A stretch of DNA of 64,000 bases, from positions 248,001-312,000 of the forward strand of contig NZ_JAJISC010000001.1 of NCBI RefSeq assembly GCF_024790395.1. Reading direction: 5' to 3'. Of the stretch, positions 18,415 to 26,172 are shown piece by piece. The DNA comes from Halomonas dongshanensis. Lineage in GTDB: Bacteria > Pseudomonadota > Gammaproteobacteria > Pseudomonadales > Halomonadaceae. Under the pieces are notes generated by a model. That model was given only the letters and a program-made list of their open reading frames with translations, was not told the origin of the DNA and searched no databases. The number at the start of each line of letters is the position of its first letter. Position 1 is the first letter of the stretch. Position numbers and translations under genes: made by a program.

Positions 18415-19209
18415 ATGGACGCGCAGACGCAGGCGCCTAAGCAAGGCGACGCTAAACGTGAGCAAGGCGCTAAACGCGCCCGGCTCTATCGGATGAAAAC
18501 GCCCACCCATCTTTGCCCGTTCGGCCTGAAAACGCTCGACTTGCTCAAGCGCCAGGGCTTCGAGGTAGAGGATCATCCGCTTACCTCGCGCGAAGAGATC
18601 GACGCGTTCAAGGCGCGGGAAAACGTCAAGACCACCCCGCAGGTCTATATCAATGATGAGCGCATCGGCGGCTACGAAGCGCTGCGCCAGCACCTGGGCC
18701 TGCACGTGCCCGACCCCAACGCCAAGACCTATCGCCCGGTACTGACGATCTTCGCCATCGCTTTCTTGATCGGCTTGGTCGTGAGCTGGGTAGCCGAAGG
18801 CACGCTGTTTGCCCCGCGCCTGCCGGAGTACGCCATTGCCACCGCCATGGTGCTACTGGGGCTGCAAAAACTGCAGGACGTGGAGCGCTTTAGCACCATG
18901 TTTTTGAACTACGATCTGCTCGCCCAGCGCCAAGTGCGCTACGGCTACGTCTACCCCTACGCGGAGACGCTGGCGGGGCTTTTAATGCTGGCGGGCACGC
19001 TGATCTGGGTTGCGGCGCCGGTGGCGCTGTTCATCGGCACCGTGGGAGCCGTCTCGGTGTTCAAGGCGGTCTATATCGATAAGCGCGAGCTTAAGTGCGC
19101 TTGCGTCGGCGGGAACACTAACGTACCGCTGGGTTTCGTCTCTCTGACCGAGAACCTGGTGATGATCGCCATGGGGCTCTGGATGCCGCTACGCATGCTG
19201 ATGGCCTAA
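18415..19209 (+). CDS. Glutaredoxin fused to a MauE/DoxX-like membrane domain
   Basis: A 264-residue fusion. Residues about 24-95 form a glutaredoxin fold with a single-Cys site (THLCPFGL) and the cis-Pro/substrate region TTPQVYINDERIGGYEAL. From about residue 105 there are four membrane segments like MauE/DoxX proteins, with a CACVGG motif in the last loop. MauE-type proteins hand reducing power across the membrane, so the fusion may link cytoplasmic thiols to periplasmic disulfides. An AGGAGGT site precedes the ATG. Fusion seen directly; role inferred. Confidence 0.83.
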   Translation: MDAQTQAPKQGDAKREQGAKRARLYRMKTPTHLCPFGLKTLDLLKRQGFEVEDHPLTSREEIDAFKARENVKTTPQVYINDERIGGYEALRQHLGLHVPDPNAKTYRPVLTIFAIAFLIGLVVSWVAEGTLFAPRLPEYAIATAMVLLGLQKLQDVERFSTMFLNYDLLAQRQVRYGYVYPYAETLAGLLMLAGTLIWVAAPVALFIGTVGAVSVFKAVYIDKRELKCACVGGNTNVPLGFVSLTENLVMIAMGLWMPLRMLMA

Positions 19210-19221
19210 AACGCCCTCACT

Positions 19222-20376
19222 TCAGCAAGCGGTGTCTTGCTGCCTGCGCCCTTGCCAGAGTGCCAGCAGCACGCCCAGCGTGGCCAGGTGCGCGGCCCCC
19301 ACCAAGGCAAGCGCCCCCGGCCAGCCCCAGCGGCTAAAACAGAGTGCCGCCAGGGTAGCGCCCACCGCGCCCCCGGCGTAGTAGCACGAAAGATAAAGGC
19401 CGCTGGCAAAGGCGGCGGGCACATGCTGGGCCTTGCTGACCATGCGGGTGGTCAATGTTTGCAGCAGATAGGTACCCACCGAGAAGCCGCCTACGGCCAG
19501 CAGAATCGAGACGTAGCGCTCCCCCGCCATGCCAAGCGACAGCCACACCACACCGACGAAGGGAAGAAAGAAGGGCGCCTCGCTTCTATGCCGATAGAAC
19601 CAAGGGCTTGCCACCACCGCCGCAATGGCGGGCAAACAGGCAAGGTACACCAGGCCAATCTGGGCGGAGGATTGCTCGAAAGGCGCCTGCGCGAGCCTAA
19701 GCCCTAGCACGGTGAAGATGGCGCTTTGAGTGAACAGCAGCGCAAAGCCAATGCAAAAGGCCATGGCGAGACGCCGTTCAGCCAGCGCGCGCTTTAGCAG
19801 CGTCACGAAAGCTTCAGTGCTCCCCTGCGCGGGCATGACGTCGAGCCTGCGCGTTTGCACGAAGATGACCAGCCAGGCGAGAGCGAGCAGCGCCGCACCG
19901 CTTATAAAACCTCCCGACCAGCCCAGCGCATCCAGCGCCCAACCAGGATAGAAGCGGCTTAGCGTGCTCCCCAAAATAGTGCCCGCCACGAAGCACCCCA
20001 CCCAATGAGCGCGCTGGCGCTCGCTCTTGGCGCTGGCTACGAGGGCCACGCAGGCGGTGATCACGCAGGGCAGCACGATGCCCTGAGCCAAGCGCACGAG
20101 CCAGGTCGTACTCAGCCAAGGGCTCAGCGCCAGCGCGCCGTTGAGCATGATCAATATCCCCAGGCCCAAGAGCATGGCGCGCCCAGGCGTGGCACCGCGA
20201 GTGAGTCGGCTGGCAAAGGGCGCGGTCAGCATCATGCCAAAGAGTGTCGCCATATTGAGCCAGCCCGCCTGCGTAAGGCTTGCGTCAAAACGCAGCGATA
20301 GCCACGGGTAGATCGCCTGCAACTGGTAGAGGTTGAAAAAGGCGGCGGTGGACGCCGCCAGAATCAAAAGGCGCAT
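19222..20376 (-). CDS. MFS transporter, YnfM-like
   Basis: About 384 residues with twelve membrane segments. AGWLNMATLFGMMLTAPFASRLTRG and LVRLAQGIVLPCV place it with YnfM-type major-facilitator exporters (relatives of arabinose/drug efflux carriers). The ATG at 20376 is preferred over 20394 because AGGA lies nine bases upstream. Substrate unknown. Convergent with the glutaredoxin fusion with a 12-base gap. Confidence 0.83.
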   Translation of the reverse strand: MRLLILAASTAAFFNLYQLQAIYPWLSLRFDASLTQAGWLNMATLFGMMLTAPFASRLTRGATPGRAMLLGLGILIMLNGALALSPWLSTTWLVRLAQGIVLPCVITACVALVASAKSERQRAHWVGCFVAGTILGSTLSRFYPGWALDALGWSGGFISGAALLALAWLVIFVQTRRLDVMPAQGSTEAFVTLLKRALAERRLAMAFCIGFALLFTQSAIFTVLGLRLAQAPFEQSSAQIGLVYLACLPAIAAVVASPWFYRHRSEAPFFLPFVGVVWLSLGMAGERYVSILLAVGGFSVGTYLLQTLTTRMVSKAQHVPAAFASGLYLSCYYAGGAVGATLAALCFSRWGWPGALALVGAAHLATLGVLLALWQGRRQQDTAC

Positions 20377-20482
20377 GGGCCGTTTCCTAAGCAAGAAGAT
20401 GTCGCTACGGTAGCGTAACTCCCTGGCGCGAGGGAGGGGCGAGTTTCTATCATTGGGGAGAACACCACAGGAGTCTCCCTAT

Positions 20483-21313
20483 ATGCCGAATATTCTCATC
20501 TCTGCCCAGGCGCTGGCGGGGCGTCTAAAGGCGTCGCCGCCGCCCAAGGTGCTGGATGCCTCGCTGCCCAATAGCCCCATTGCCCCTTTCGTTCCCGAGG
20601 ATGATCGCACGATTCCCGGCGCCCTTGCGTTCGATATCGAGCGAGTCTTCTCCGATCAAAGCGCTCCCTTCCCGCATACGCTGCCCGCCTTGGACGCCTT
20701 ACAGGAGGCGTGTAGACAACTTGGCTTGGCGCTGGATGACGAGATCGTCGTGTTCGATAACCGTGGCGTTTTTTCGGCACCGCGCGCCTATTGGCTGCTG
20801 ACTCAGGCGGGCTTCAAAAACGTCCAACTGCTCGATGGTGGGCTGCCTGAGTGGCTTTCGCTTCCCCTGCCGGTGCAGCACGGCCATAGCGCACCGGTGC
20901 CGCTGGCGAACGCGCCTCGGCTTCAGGCCAACGCGAGCGTGGTCAGCCTAGACGAGGTCCAAGCCAACATCGACACGCCGCGCTTTACGCTGGTGGATGC
21001 GCGCAGTGCCGGGCGCTTTTCCGGCCAGGACCCCGAGCCGCGCCCCGAGTTTCCCAGCGGCCATATCCCCGCCTCCTGCAACCTGCCCTTCGCCGAGGTA
21101 CTGGAGAACGGTCACTTCAAAAGCCCCGATGAGATTGCTCGGCTGCTGCGCGCGCGAGGGCTTTCGCCATCGGAGCATGTGACCTTCAGCTGTGGCTCCG
21201 GCATTACCGCCTGCATTCTCTGGGTGGCCGCTGAGCTTGCCGGTTACCAGCGGCTTTCCCTGTTCGATGGCTCCTGGTCGGCCTGGGTAATGAGTGGCCG
21301 TCACCAACGCTGA
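20483..21313 (+). CDS. sseA: 3-mercaptopyruvate sulfurtransferase
   Basis: A 276-residue two-rhodanese-domain enzyme that moves sulfur from 3-mercaptopyruvate to thiols or cyanide. Domain 1 has VFDNRGVFSAPRAYW. Domain 2 carries the catalytic loop SCGSGITAC, close to the CG[S/K]GVTA signature that separates this enzyme from thiosulfate sulfurtransferase. The ATG at 20483 follows AGGAG; an upstream ATG at 20453 is less likely. Cytoplasmic. Confidence 0.88.
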   Translation: MPNILISAQALAGRLKASPPPKVLDASLPNSPIAPFVPEDDRTIPGALAFDIERVFSDQSAPFPHTLPALDALQEACRQLGLALDDEIVVFDNRGVFSAPRAYWLLTQAGFKNVQLLDGGLPEWLSLPLPVQHGHSAPVPLANAPRLQANASVVSLDEVQANIDTPRFTLVDARSAGRFSGQDPEPRPEFPSGHIPASCNLPFAEVLENGHFKSPDEIARLLRARGLSPSEHVTFSCGSGITACILWVAAELAGYQRLSLFDGSWSAWVMSGRHQR

Positions 21314-21335
21314 AGTCGCGCATTTGGTGCGACGT

Positions 21336-22847
21336 TCAGGCGCTTTTGAGAAGCCGGTCTAATTGCCGATAGCCAATCGCCTCGATCAGATGAGGCTTGG
21401 TGGGTTTGGAGGCGCCTTCGAGATCGGCAAGGGTAAGAGCCACGCGCAGTACGCGGTGGTAGGCGCGGGCGGAGAGCTTGAGTTTTTCCAGCACGCCCGC
21501 AAGCCAGGTACGCTCGTCATCACTCAGATCGCAGGCGGCTTCCAGAGCTTTGCCGCCGAGCTGGCTATTGAGCGCACCGCGCGCCAGCTGGCGTTTGCGG
21601 GCGGCCATGACGCGCTGGCGCACCGTGCTGGATGATTCGCCTTGGGTTTGGGCGGTAAGCTGTTCGGGCGGCAGCGCCGGTACTTCGACTTGGAGGTCGA
21701 TACGGTCCAGCAGCGGCCCAGAGAGGCGCGCCTGATAGCGCTGGATTTGGTTGGCGGTGCACTGGCAGCGGCTTCGCGGGTCGCCCAAATGCCCGCAGGG
21801 GCAGGGGTTCATCGCTGCGACGAGCTGAAACTGCGCCGGATAGCGGCGCTCGTGATTGGCCCGTGAGAGGTGGATTTCATGAGTTTCCAGGGGCTGACGC
21901 AGGACCTCCAACACGTGCCGCGAGAACTCGGGCAGTTCATCCAGAAACAGCACTCCGCGATGCGCCAGCGAGATCTCGCCGGGCCGGGGTTTCGAGCCGC
22001 CGCCCACTAGCGCGGCGGCGCTCGCGCTGTGATGGGGCTGGCGGAAGGGGCGTTGGCCCCAATCCTCTTCGAAGCCCAAGCCGCACACCGAGCGCACCGC
22101 CGCCACTTCGAGGGCCTCGTCATCGCTCAAGGGCGGCAGAATGCCGGGCAGGCGGCTGGCCAGCATGGTTTTGCCCGTGCCAGGCGGGCCCGCCAACAGC
22201 AGGTTATGTCCGCCTGCGGCGGCGACTTCTAAAGCGCGGCGGGCCTGGTGTTGGCCGCGCACGTCGGCCAAATCGGCGGGTGGCTGTCTCGCTTGGGGCG
22301 GCGCGGGCAGGCGATGAGGCGTAATGCGCTGCTGGTCGAGCAGGTGAGCGACCACTTCCCACAGCGTATCGGCAGGCAGCACGGTAAGGCTTTCGCCCGC
22401 TAGCGCCGCTTCATCGGCACAGGCGCGGGGCACGATGAGCGTGCCCTTAGCGGCCTTGGTCGCCAAGGCAAAAGGCAATATTCCCGACACGGCGCGCAGC
22501 TTGCCATCGAGCGCTAGCTCCCCGGCGCATTCGATACCCGCTAGCGCCTCTACCGGCAGTTGCCCAGAGGCTGCCAGAATTCCCAACGCAATGGGCAGAT
22601 CGAAGCGCCCGCCCTCCTTGGGAAGATCGGCCGGGGCCAAGTTTAGGGTAATGCGACGGGTATTGGGAAAGTCGAACCCGGCGTTGACCAACGCACTGCG
22701 CACCCGCTCACGGCTCTCCTTCACTGCCGCTTCCGGCAGCCCCACCAGCGTAAGCCCCGGCAGGCCGTTGGCCAAATGCACTTCGACATGTACGGCGGGA
22801 GCATCGAGCCCCACTCCCGCGCGCGTGTTCACGATGGCAAGCGTCAT
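21336..22847 (-). CDS. comM: YifB/ComM family AAA ATPase
   Basis: A 503-residue Mg-chelatase-like AAA+ protein; ComM orthologues are helicases that extend DNA branches during natural transformation. An N-terminal Lon-protease-like fold starts MTLAIVNTRAGVGLDAPAV. The Walker A is LAGPPGTGKTMLASRLP and the Walker B is GVLFLDELPEF. A zinc-finger-like CPCGHLGDPRSRC follows. The gene is intact, but its first codons and upstream region belong to a 93-bp direct repeat (22836-22928) that recurs at 25064-25156, and parts of it recur at 25001-25067. comM is a known hotspot for island insertion. Confidence 0.93.
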   Translation of the reverse strand: MTLAIVNTRAGVGLDAPAVHVEVHLANGLPGLTLVGLPEAAVKESRERVRSALVNAGFDFPNTRRITLNLAPADLPKEGGRFDLPIALGILAASGQLPVEALAGIECAGELALDGKLRAVSGILPFALATKAAKGTLIVPRACADEAALAGESLTVLPADTLWEVVAHLLDQQRITPHRLPAPPQARQPPADLADVRGQHQARRALEVAAAGGHNLLLAGPPGTGKTMLASRLPGILPPLSDDEALEVAAVRSVCGLGFEEDWGQRPFRQPHHSASAAALVGGGSKPRPGEISLAHRGVLFLDELPEFSRHVLEVLRQPLETHEIHLSRANHERRYPAQFQLVAAMNPCPCGHLGDPRSRCQCTANQIQRYQARLSGPLLDRIDLQVEVPALPPEQLTAQTQGESSSTVRQRVMAARKRQLARGALNSQLGGKALEAACDLSDDERTWLAGVLEKLKLSARAYHRVLRVALTLADLEGASKPTKPHLIEAIGYRQLDRLLKSA

Positions 22848-22928
22848 GGCACTTCCCGCCTCCCTGTGGTTGGGCTAATTTTTCTTCTGTTCGTAACCTA
22901 CCGTATTTGGTGCGGGCTTTGTAGGGTG
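22836..22928. repeat. Left copy of the 93-bp comM-start direct repeat
   Basis: It spans the first codons of comM and 81 bases upstream, including its ribosome-binding region. It matches 25064-25156 at 92 of 93 positions; the single difference is G/A in the TTCTTCTRTTCG segment. Confidence 0.93.
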
Positions 22929-23064
22929 CGGCCGATGAGTTCGAGGAATTTCAGGGTTAGTAAGTGGTTGGTAAGATGGTCCTGGTAAGAATAAAAACTA
23001 GATATCGGATCTCGTGTGATTGACCACTCTTTTGGTAAATAACTCAGGTCGCCTGGCCTGCCAC

Positions 23065-23091
23065 TGCATCATCGCCGTGATCGATGATGCA
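23065..23091. other. 10-bp perfect inverted repeat at the end of the IS remnant
   Basis: TGCATCATCG (23065-23074) pairs with CGATGATGCA (23082-23091) around 7 bases, just past the 3' end of the transposase fragment. It may be a transcription stop left from the element. Confidence 0.5.
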
Positions 23092-23099
23092 GAGCTTTC

Positions 23100-23695
23100 T
23101 TAGGCATATGGTATTTGTACGGCCAGGCGTAGCGCTTTCGTATAGCGCCGAGCTACCAGCACCTCGCTGATGCGGCCGTTGAACCGCTCCACCATACCGT
23201 TCGTCTGCGGCTTTCCCAGTTTGATCAGGCAATGGTCAATACCACGAGTCTGACACTCCTGGTCTACGGGGTGGCAGCCGCTGGGCTTGCGCTCACCTGC
23301 TCGTGTGAAGCGATCAGTGAATGACTTGCCGTTATAAGTAAGTACCGTCTGGATCGTGAAGGGATACTTCTCGTCTACACGCTCCATGAACGCCCAGGCA
23401 TCTCGGGCGGACTGGCTACGCCTGACCTTTAGATAAACCCAGGGTGTAGCTCGGTCGATGACTAGCTAAAGGTAGCGATTCTGCTCCTTTTCCTGCTCGG
23501 AAGTGAGCGTGGGCGGGAGATTATGGTGCGTGTGCGGTTGCTCATGGACATCGTGACGGTACCGGCGGTGCCGGATGGTGGCGAGGGGTACGCCATACTG
23601 GCGGGCCAGTTCGATATGATGCTGGAAGACGCTGCCTGGATCTCGGCACGGATATTCGGTATCGCCGTCGCTTGCTTATGCAGCTTGATATCCAT
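23100..23695 (-). pseudogene. Broken IS481-family transposase
   Basis: Pieces of one transposase lie in order on the minus strand. An N-terminal MDIKLHKQATAIPNIRAEIQ starts at 23695. After a frame change comes ELARQYGVPLATIRHRRYRHD, then RYL and a TAG stop near 23463. The integrase core follows (LVIDRATPWVYLKV to RRYTKALRLAV). Compared with full IS481 proteins, roughly 70-80 codons are missing before the core. The second acidic catalytic position is lost: TVLTYNGKSF has Tyr where the family has Asp. It cannot be active. Confidence 0.85.
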
Positions 23696-23866
23696 GAACC
23701 TGCTCCCGAATGAAGTGCTGTAGAAGCTCTCTGGCTGTCAGCAGAGAATGACTTCTATAGCTCGTTTGATCATCCGGTACCCTACAAGTAGCCGCTAACG
23801 AGAACTGACCACTTCAACGGTAATATGTATACGAAGCGACTTAAATATAATGAAATGGATACTGTT

Positions 23867-24403
23867 TCAGCCCATTAATTCATCAATGTCGTGAAAGATT
23901 GATGCCCATTTATCGTCATCGATCTTCAAGCCGACGAGATTGCGCAGAAGAAATGCACCTTCTGCCGCCAGATAAGCAAGCCTACGTTGTCGGCCCTCTC
24001 TATCATCCGCATCCAGGTTGTCCATGCGAACTAAGTACCAGTTCTGCATTTCAGAACTCGCGAAGCCACTACTTGCAAGCGTCGCGAGCATTGCAGAAAC
24101 GGTTCTCCCGACGTCACTTTCTTCTCGTTGCGTAGACTGTAAATGGGCTTTCAGGCGGGCATCGGCAGTGCAGTTATCCCCGAGAATGGTTTGATACTGT
24201 TCACTTTCTCTGGTCATCCACCTGACTAATAGTTCTTCGATCATCGCCTCACGAGTGCCGAAAACTGTTTGTACACTTGCCTTCGACAAGGAGGCTGCTT
24301 TGGCTAGTGATCCGAACGATAATGAAGAAGCACCACCGCTTGCAATCAAGTCCTCGGCCAAATCTAGCAACTGTTCACGGTTTATTGATCTTGGTCTAGC
24401 CAT
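23867..24403 (-). CDS. TetR/AcrR family regulator
   Basis: A 178-residue repressor: helix-turn-helix domain over about residues 1-55 (SSLSFGSLAKAASLSKASVQ, VFGTREAMIEELL) and a C-terminal ligand domain. It is divergent from the PACE efflux gene with 94 bases between, so it probably controls that gene and itself. Codon use is more AT-rich than the surrounding core genes, consistent with transfer on the island. Confidence 0.87.
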   Translation of the reverse strand: MARPRSINREQLLDLAEDLIASGGASSLSFGSLAKAASLSKASVQTVFGTREAMIEELLVRWMTRESEQYQTILGDNCTADARLKAHLQSTQREESDVGRTVSAMLATLASSGFASSEMQNWYLVRMDNLDADDREGRQRRLAYLAAEGAFLLRNLVGLKIDDDKWASIFHDIDELMG

Positions 24404-24429
24404 ATTATTGCTTCTTTCACCTTGTTAAG

Positions 24430-24441
24430 ATACGGTCGTAT
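24430..24441. promoter_or_regulatory. Candidate TetR operator between tetR and the PACE gene
   Basis: ATACGGTCGTAT is a palindrome (ATACG, two bases, CGTAT) in the short divergent spacer, close to both predicted promoters. It is the best operator candidate seen there; a short palindrome alone is weak evidence. Confidence 0.4.
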
Positions 24442-24497
24442 GTATATGCTTGGGTATCCGGTATCGCAAGCTTTTGATCAAACAGGATCTAATACGC

Positions 24498-24929
24498 ATG
24501 GCTCTCTTCGCTCTCTCTCCAATTCCTCGCAGAATTACCTATGTGGTTTTTTTCGAGTTATTCGCAATTGCTCTTGCGACACTGCTTCTCACGACACTCA
24601 GCGGGGGCGAGGCGCATAGCTCTCTACCAGTTGCAATTGCAAGCTCTCTAGCTGCAGTGGTCTGGAACTTTATATACAACACATACTTTGAGCGTTGGGA
24701 AATGAGACGTGGTATTAAAACCCGTTCTCTTGGCCTGCGCGTTGCTCATGCCGCTGGTTTTGAAACTGGACTTGTCCTCATTCTGATTCCTCTGTTCATG
24801 TGGTGGTACCAAGTGGGCCCGCTTGGTGCGCTTAAAATGGAATTAGCACTACTGGTGTTCTTCCTAGTCTTCACCTTCGTCTTTACATGGATTTTCGACA
24901 AACTGGTAAAGCTGAAGCCTAGCGTCTGA
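24498..24929 (+). CDS. PACE family multidrug/biocide efflux transporter
   Basis: A 143-residue protein with four membrane segments in two tandem pairs, the layout of PACE (AceI-like) exporters. Conserved stretches are RRITYVVFFELFAI with the membrane Glu, VWNFIYNTYFERWE with the Asn, RVAHAAGFETGLV, and FTFVFTWIFDKL. AceI relatives export chlorhexidine and similar biocides or polyamines by proton exchange. The ATG at 24498 follows AGGA and gives the usual length. It appears to be the functional cargo of the island. Confidence 0.87.
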   Translation: MALFALSPIPRRITYVVFFELFAIALATLLLTTLSGGEAHSSLPVAIASSLAAVVWNFIYNTYFERWEMRRGIKTRSLGLRVAHAAGFETGLVLILIPLFMWWYQVGPLGALKMELALLVFFLVFTFVFTWIFDKLVKLKPSV

Positions 24930-25000
24930 TCTGCTAACTACCATGTGATCAGTCGCAGCAATTTTAAATATGTCGCAATAATTGCTGAAAATGACAGCCG

Positions 25001-25076
25001 CTGCCCACCAGCGCACCACCGCGCTGGTGGGCTTCATCATCGCTCAAGGGCGGCAAAATACCGGGCAAGCGTCATG
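25001..25076 (-). pseudogene. Shrunken comM fragment at the right island edge
   Basis: On the minus strand the comM start (ATGACGCTTGCC, from 25076) is joined, out of frame, to a stretch encoding GILPPLSDDEA. In intact comM that stretch lies about 690 bases further in (22112-22150). It is then joined to ALVGSG, like comM ALVGGG at about 22000-22020. Over the 39 bases matching 22112-22150 there are four differences, all transitions. Large internal deletions have collapsed a second comM copy. The frame closes after 12 codons. Confidence 0.72.
25003..25032 (+). terminator. 12-bp hairpin after the PACE gene
   Basis: GCCCACCAGCGC (25003-25014) pairs perfectly with GCGCTGGTGGGC (25021-25032) around 6 bases, then TTCATC. 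It lies 73 bases past the PACE stop and may end its transcript. It seems to have arisen from decayed comM sequence, since the 3' arm resembles the comM ALVGGG codons. Confidence 0.5.
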
Positions 25077-25156
25077 GCACTTCCCGCCTCCCTGTGGTTG
25101 GGCTAATTTTTCTTCTATTCGTAACCTACCGTATTTGGTGCGGGCTTTGTAGGGTG
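25064..25156. repeat. Right copy of the 93-bp comM-start direct repeat
   Basis: Matches 22836-22928 at 92 of 93 bases. It ends just before the siderophore-binding-protein gene, whose stop is at 25172. Confidence 0.93.
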
Positions 25157-25171
25157 AGGGGAAAAGCGCTA

Positions 25172-26059
25172 TTAACGCTTGGCAAGCCGTGCATCCGAGA
25201 CGTCGCCATCCAGCGCTTCCACCAGCAAGTGGGCAAAGCGCTGTGCCGAGGGTAGGGCGCCGAAGCTCCAAACGGGGGCGAGGGTGAGTACGTCGTCGCG
25301 GCGCACGCTGGGCAGCTGGCGCCATAGGCCGCTGCGCTCTAATTCAGCGGCCGTGCCTAGCGGCAACGGTTCGATGATGACCAGTCGCGCCTCGGGGTAG
25401 CGGGCCAGCACTTCGATGCCCTGCTGGGCGAAGCCCCAGCTGTTGGTGGCGTCCTGCCAGGCGTTTTCGAGCCCTAGCTGCTGGGTTACGGCGTCGTAAA
25501 GGCTGTTGGCGCCGAATACCCGCACGTGGCGGGCATCGATGAACTGCACCATGAAAAGCGGGGCACTGGGTGGCAGGCATTCCCGCAGCGCGGCGAGCTG
25601 GGCGTGGGTTTGTTCGATGAGCGCTTCGGCTGCCGCATCGCGCTCGGTGAGGCTGCCGATGTCACGCGTTAGCGTGAGAATCTCCTCCCAGGTATCGGTG
25701 CCCGGCGTGTAGAGGTCGAGCGATAGCGTGGGGGCGATCTCTTCGAGCCGGGGAACGAGCCCGGCGAACATGGGCGAGAGCAGGGTGACCTCGGGCGCCA
25801 ACTGGGCCAGAAGTTCGATGTTGGGCTGGGTGCGCAGGCCGATATCGCTGACCGTGTCTGGCACGCGTGGCTCGCTGACCCAACGATGGTAGTCCTCGAC
25901 CTGGGCGATGCCATCGACCGAGGCATCGAGTGCCAGTAGCGTTTCTCCGATGGTCCAGTCGAGCGTGGCAACCTGGGCGCTGGCGCCGAGCGGCAGGCCG
26001 ACAAGCAGGGCGACGAGTGCTGCGCGAAGCGAAAAGAGCAGGCGAGCGGTAGCGCGCAT
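25172..26059 (-). CDS. Periplasmic iron-siderophore binding protein (FhuD/FecB-like)
   Basis: A 295-residue ABC-importer binding protein. The ATG at 26059 (MRATARLLFSLRAALVALL) gives a signal peptide cut near ASAQ; an ATG further up at 26143 does not. The fold shows VDGIAQVEDYHRW, SDIGLRTQPNIELLAQLAPEVTLLSP and a C-terminal RRDDVLTLAPVWSFGALPSAQRF, as in FhuD-type proteins. It follows the TonB receptor gene. No ABC permease or ATPase gene is nearby, so those must be encoded elsewhere. Confidence 0.87.
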   Translation of the reverse strand: MRATARLLFSLRAALVALLVGLPLGASAQVATLDWTIGETLLALDASVDGIAQVEDYHRWVSEPRVPDTVSDIGLRTQPNIELLAQLAPEVTLLSPMFAGLVPRLEEIAPTLSLDLYTPGTDTWEEILTLTRDIGSLTERDAAAEALIEQTHAQLAALRECLPPSAPLFMVQFIDARHVRVFGANSLYDAVTQQLGLENAWQDATNSWGFAQQGIEVLARYPEARLVIIEPLPLGTAAELERSGLWRQLPSVRRDDVLTLAPVWSFGALPSAQRFAHLLVEALDGDVSDARLAKR

Positions 26060-26122
26060 GACGGGCCCCAGAGAAAAAAGAGAGGGGTATTTAAACGAGT
26101 CTATTTCCCGTTTGCAACGGCG

Positions 26123-26152
26123 GCCGCCGCCTCGAATGTCCAAGGCGGCGGC
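26123..26152 (-). terminator. Hairpin between receptor and binding-protein genes
   Basis: A perfect 10-bp GC stem (26123-26132 with 26143-26152) with a 10-base loop lies after the receptor stop. There is no T-run; it may attenuate rather than end the receptor to binding-protein transcript. Confidence 0.5.
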
Positions 26153-26172
26153 AAGGTGGCGTGAAACGTTAC

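Larger units (their letters stand above)
22836..25156. mobile_element. Island bounded by 93-bp direct repeats at the comM 5' end
   Basis: The repeats 22836-22928 and 25064-25156 differ at one base of 93 and lie 2228 bases apart. They cover the first comM codons and the upstream region. Between them are an IS481-type wreck, a TetR/PACE pair, and a decayed comM piece. Base composition is visibly more AT-rich from about 23700 to 25000. No integrase or intact transposase is present, so the insertion route is unknown; homologous recombination at comM is the simplest explanation. Confidence 0.72.
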
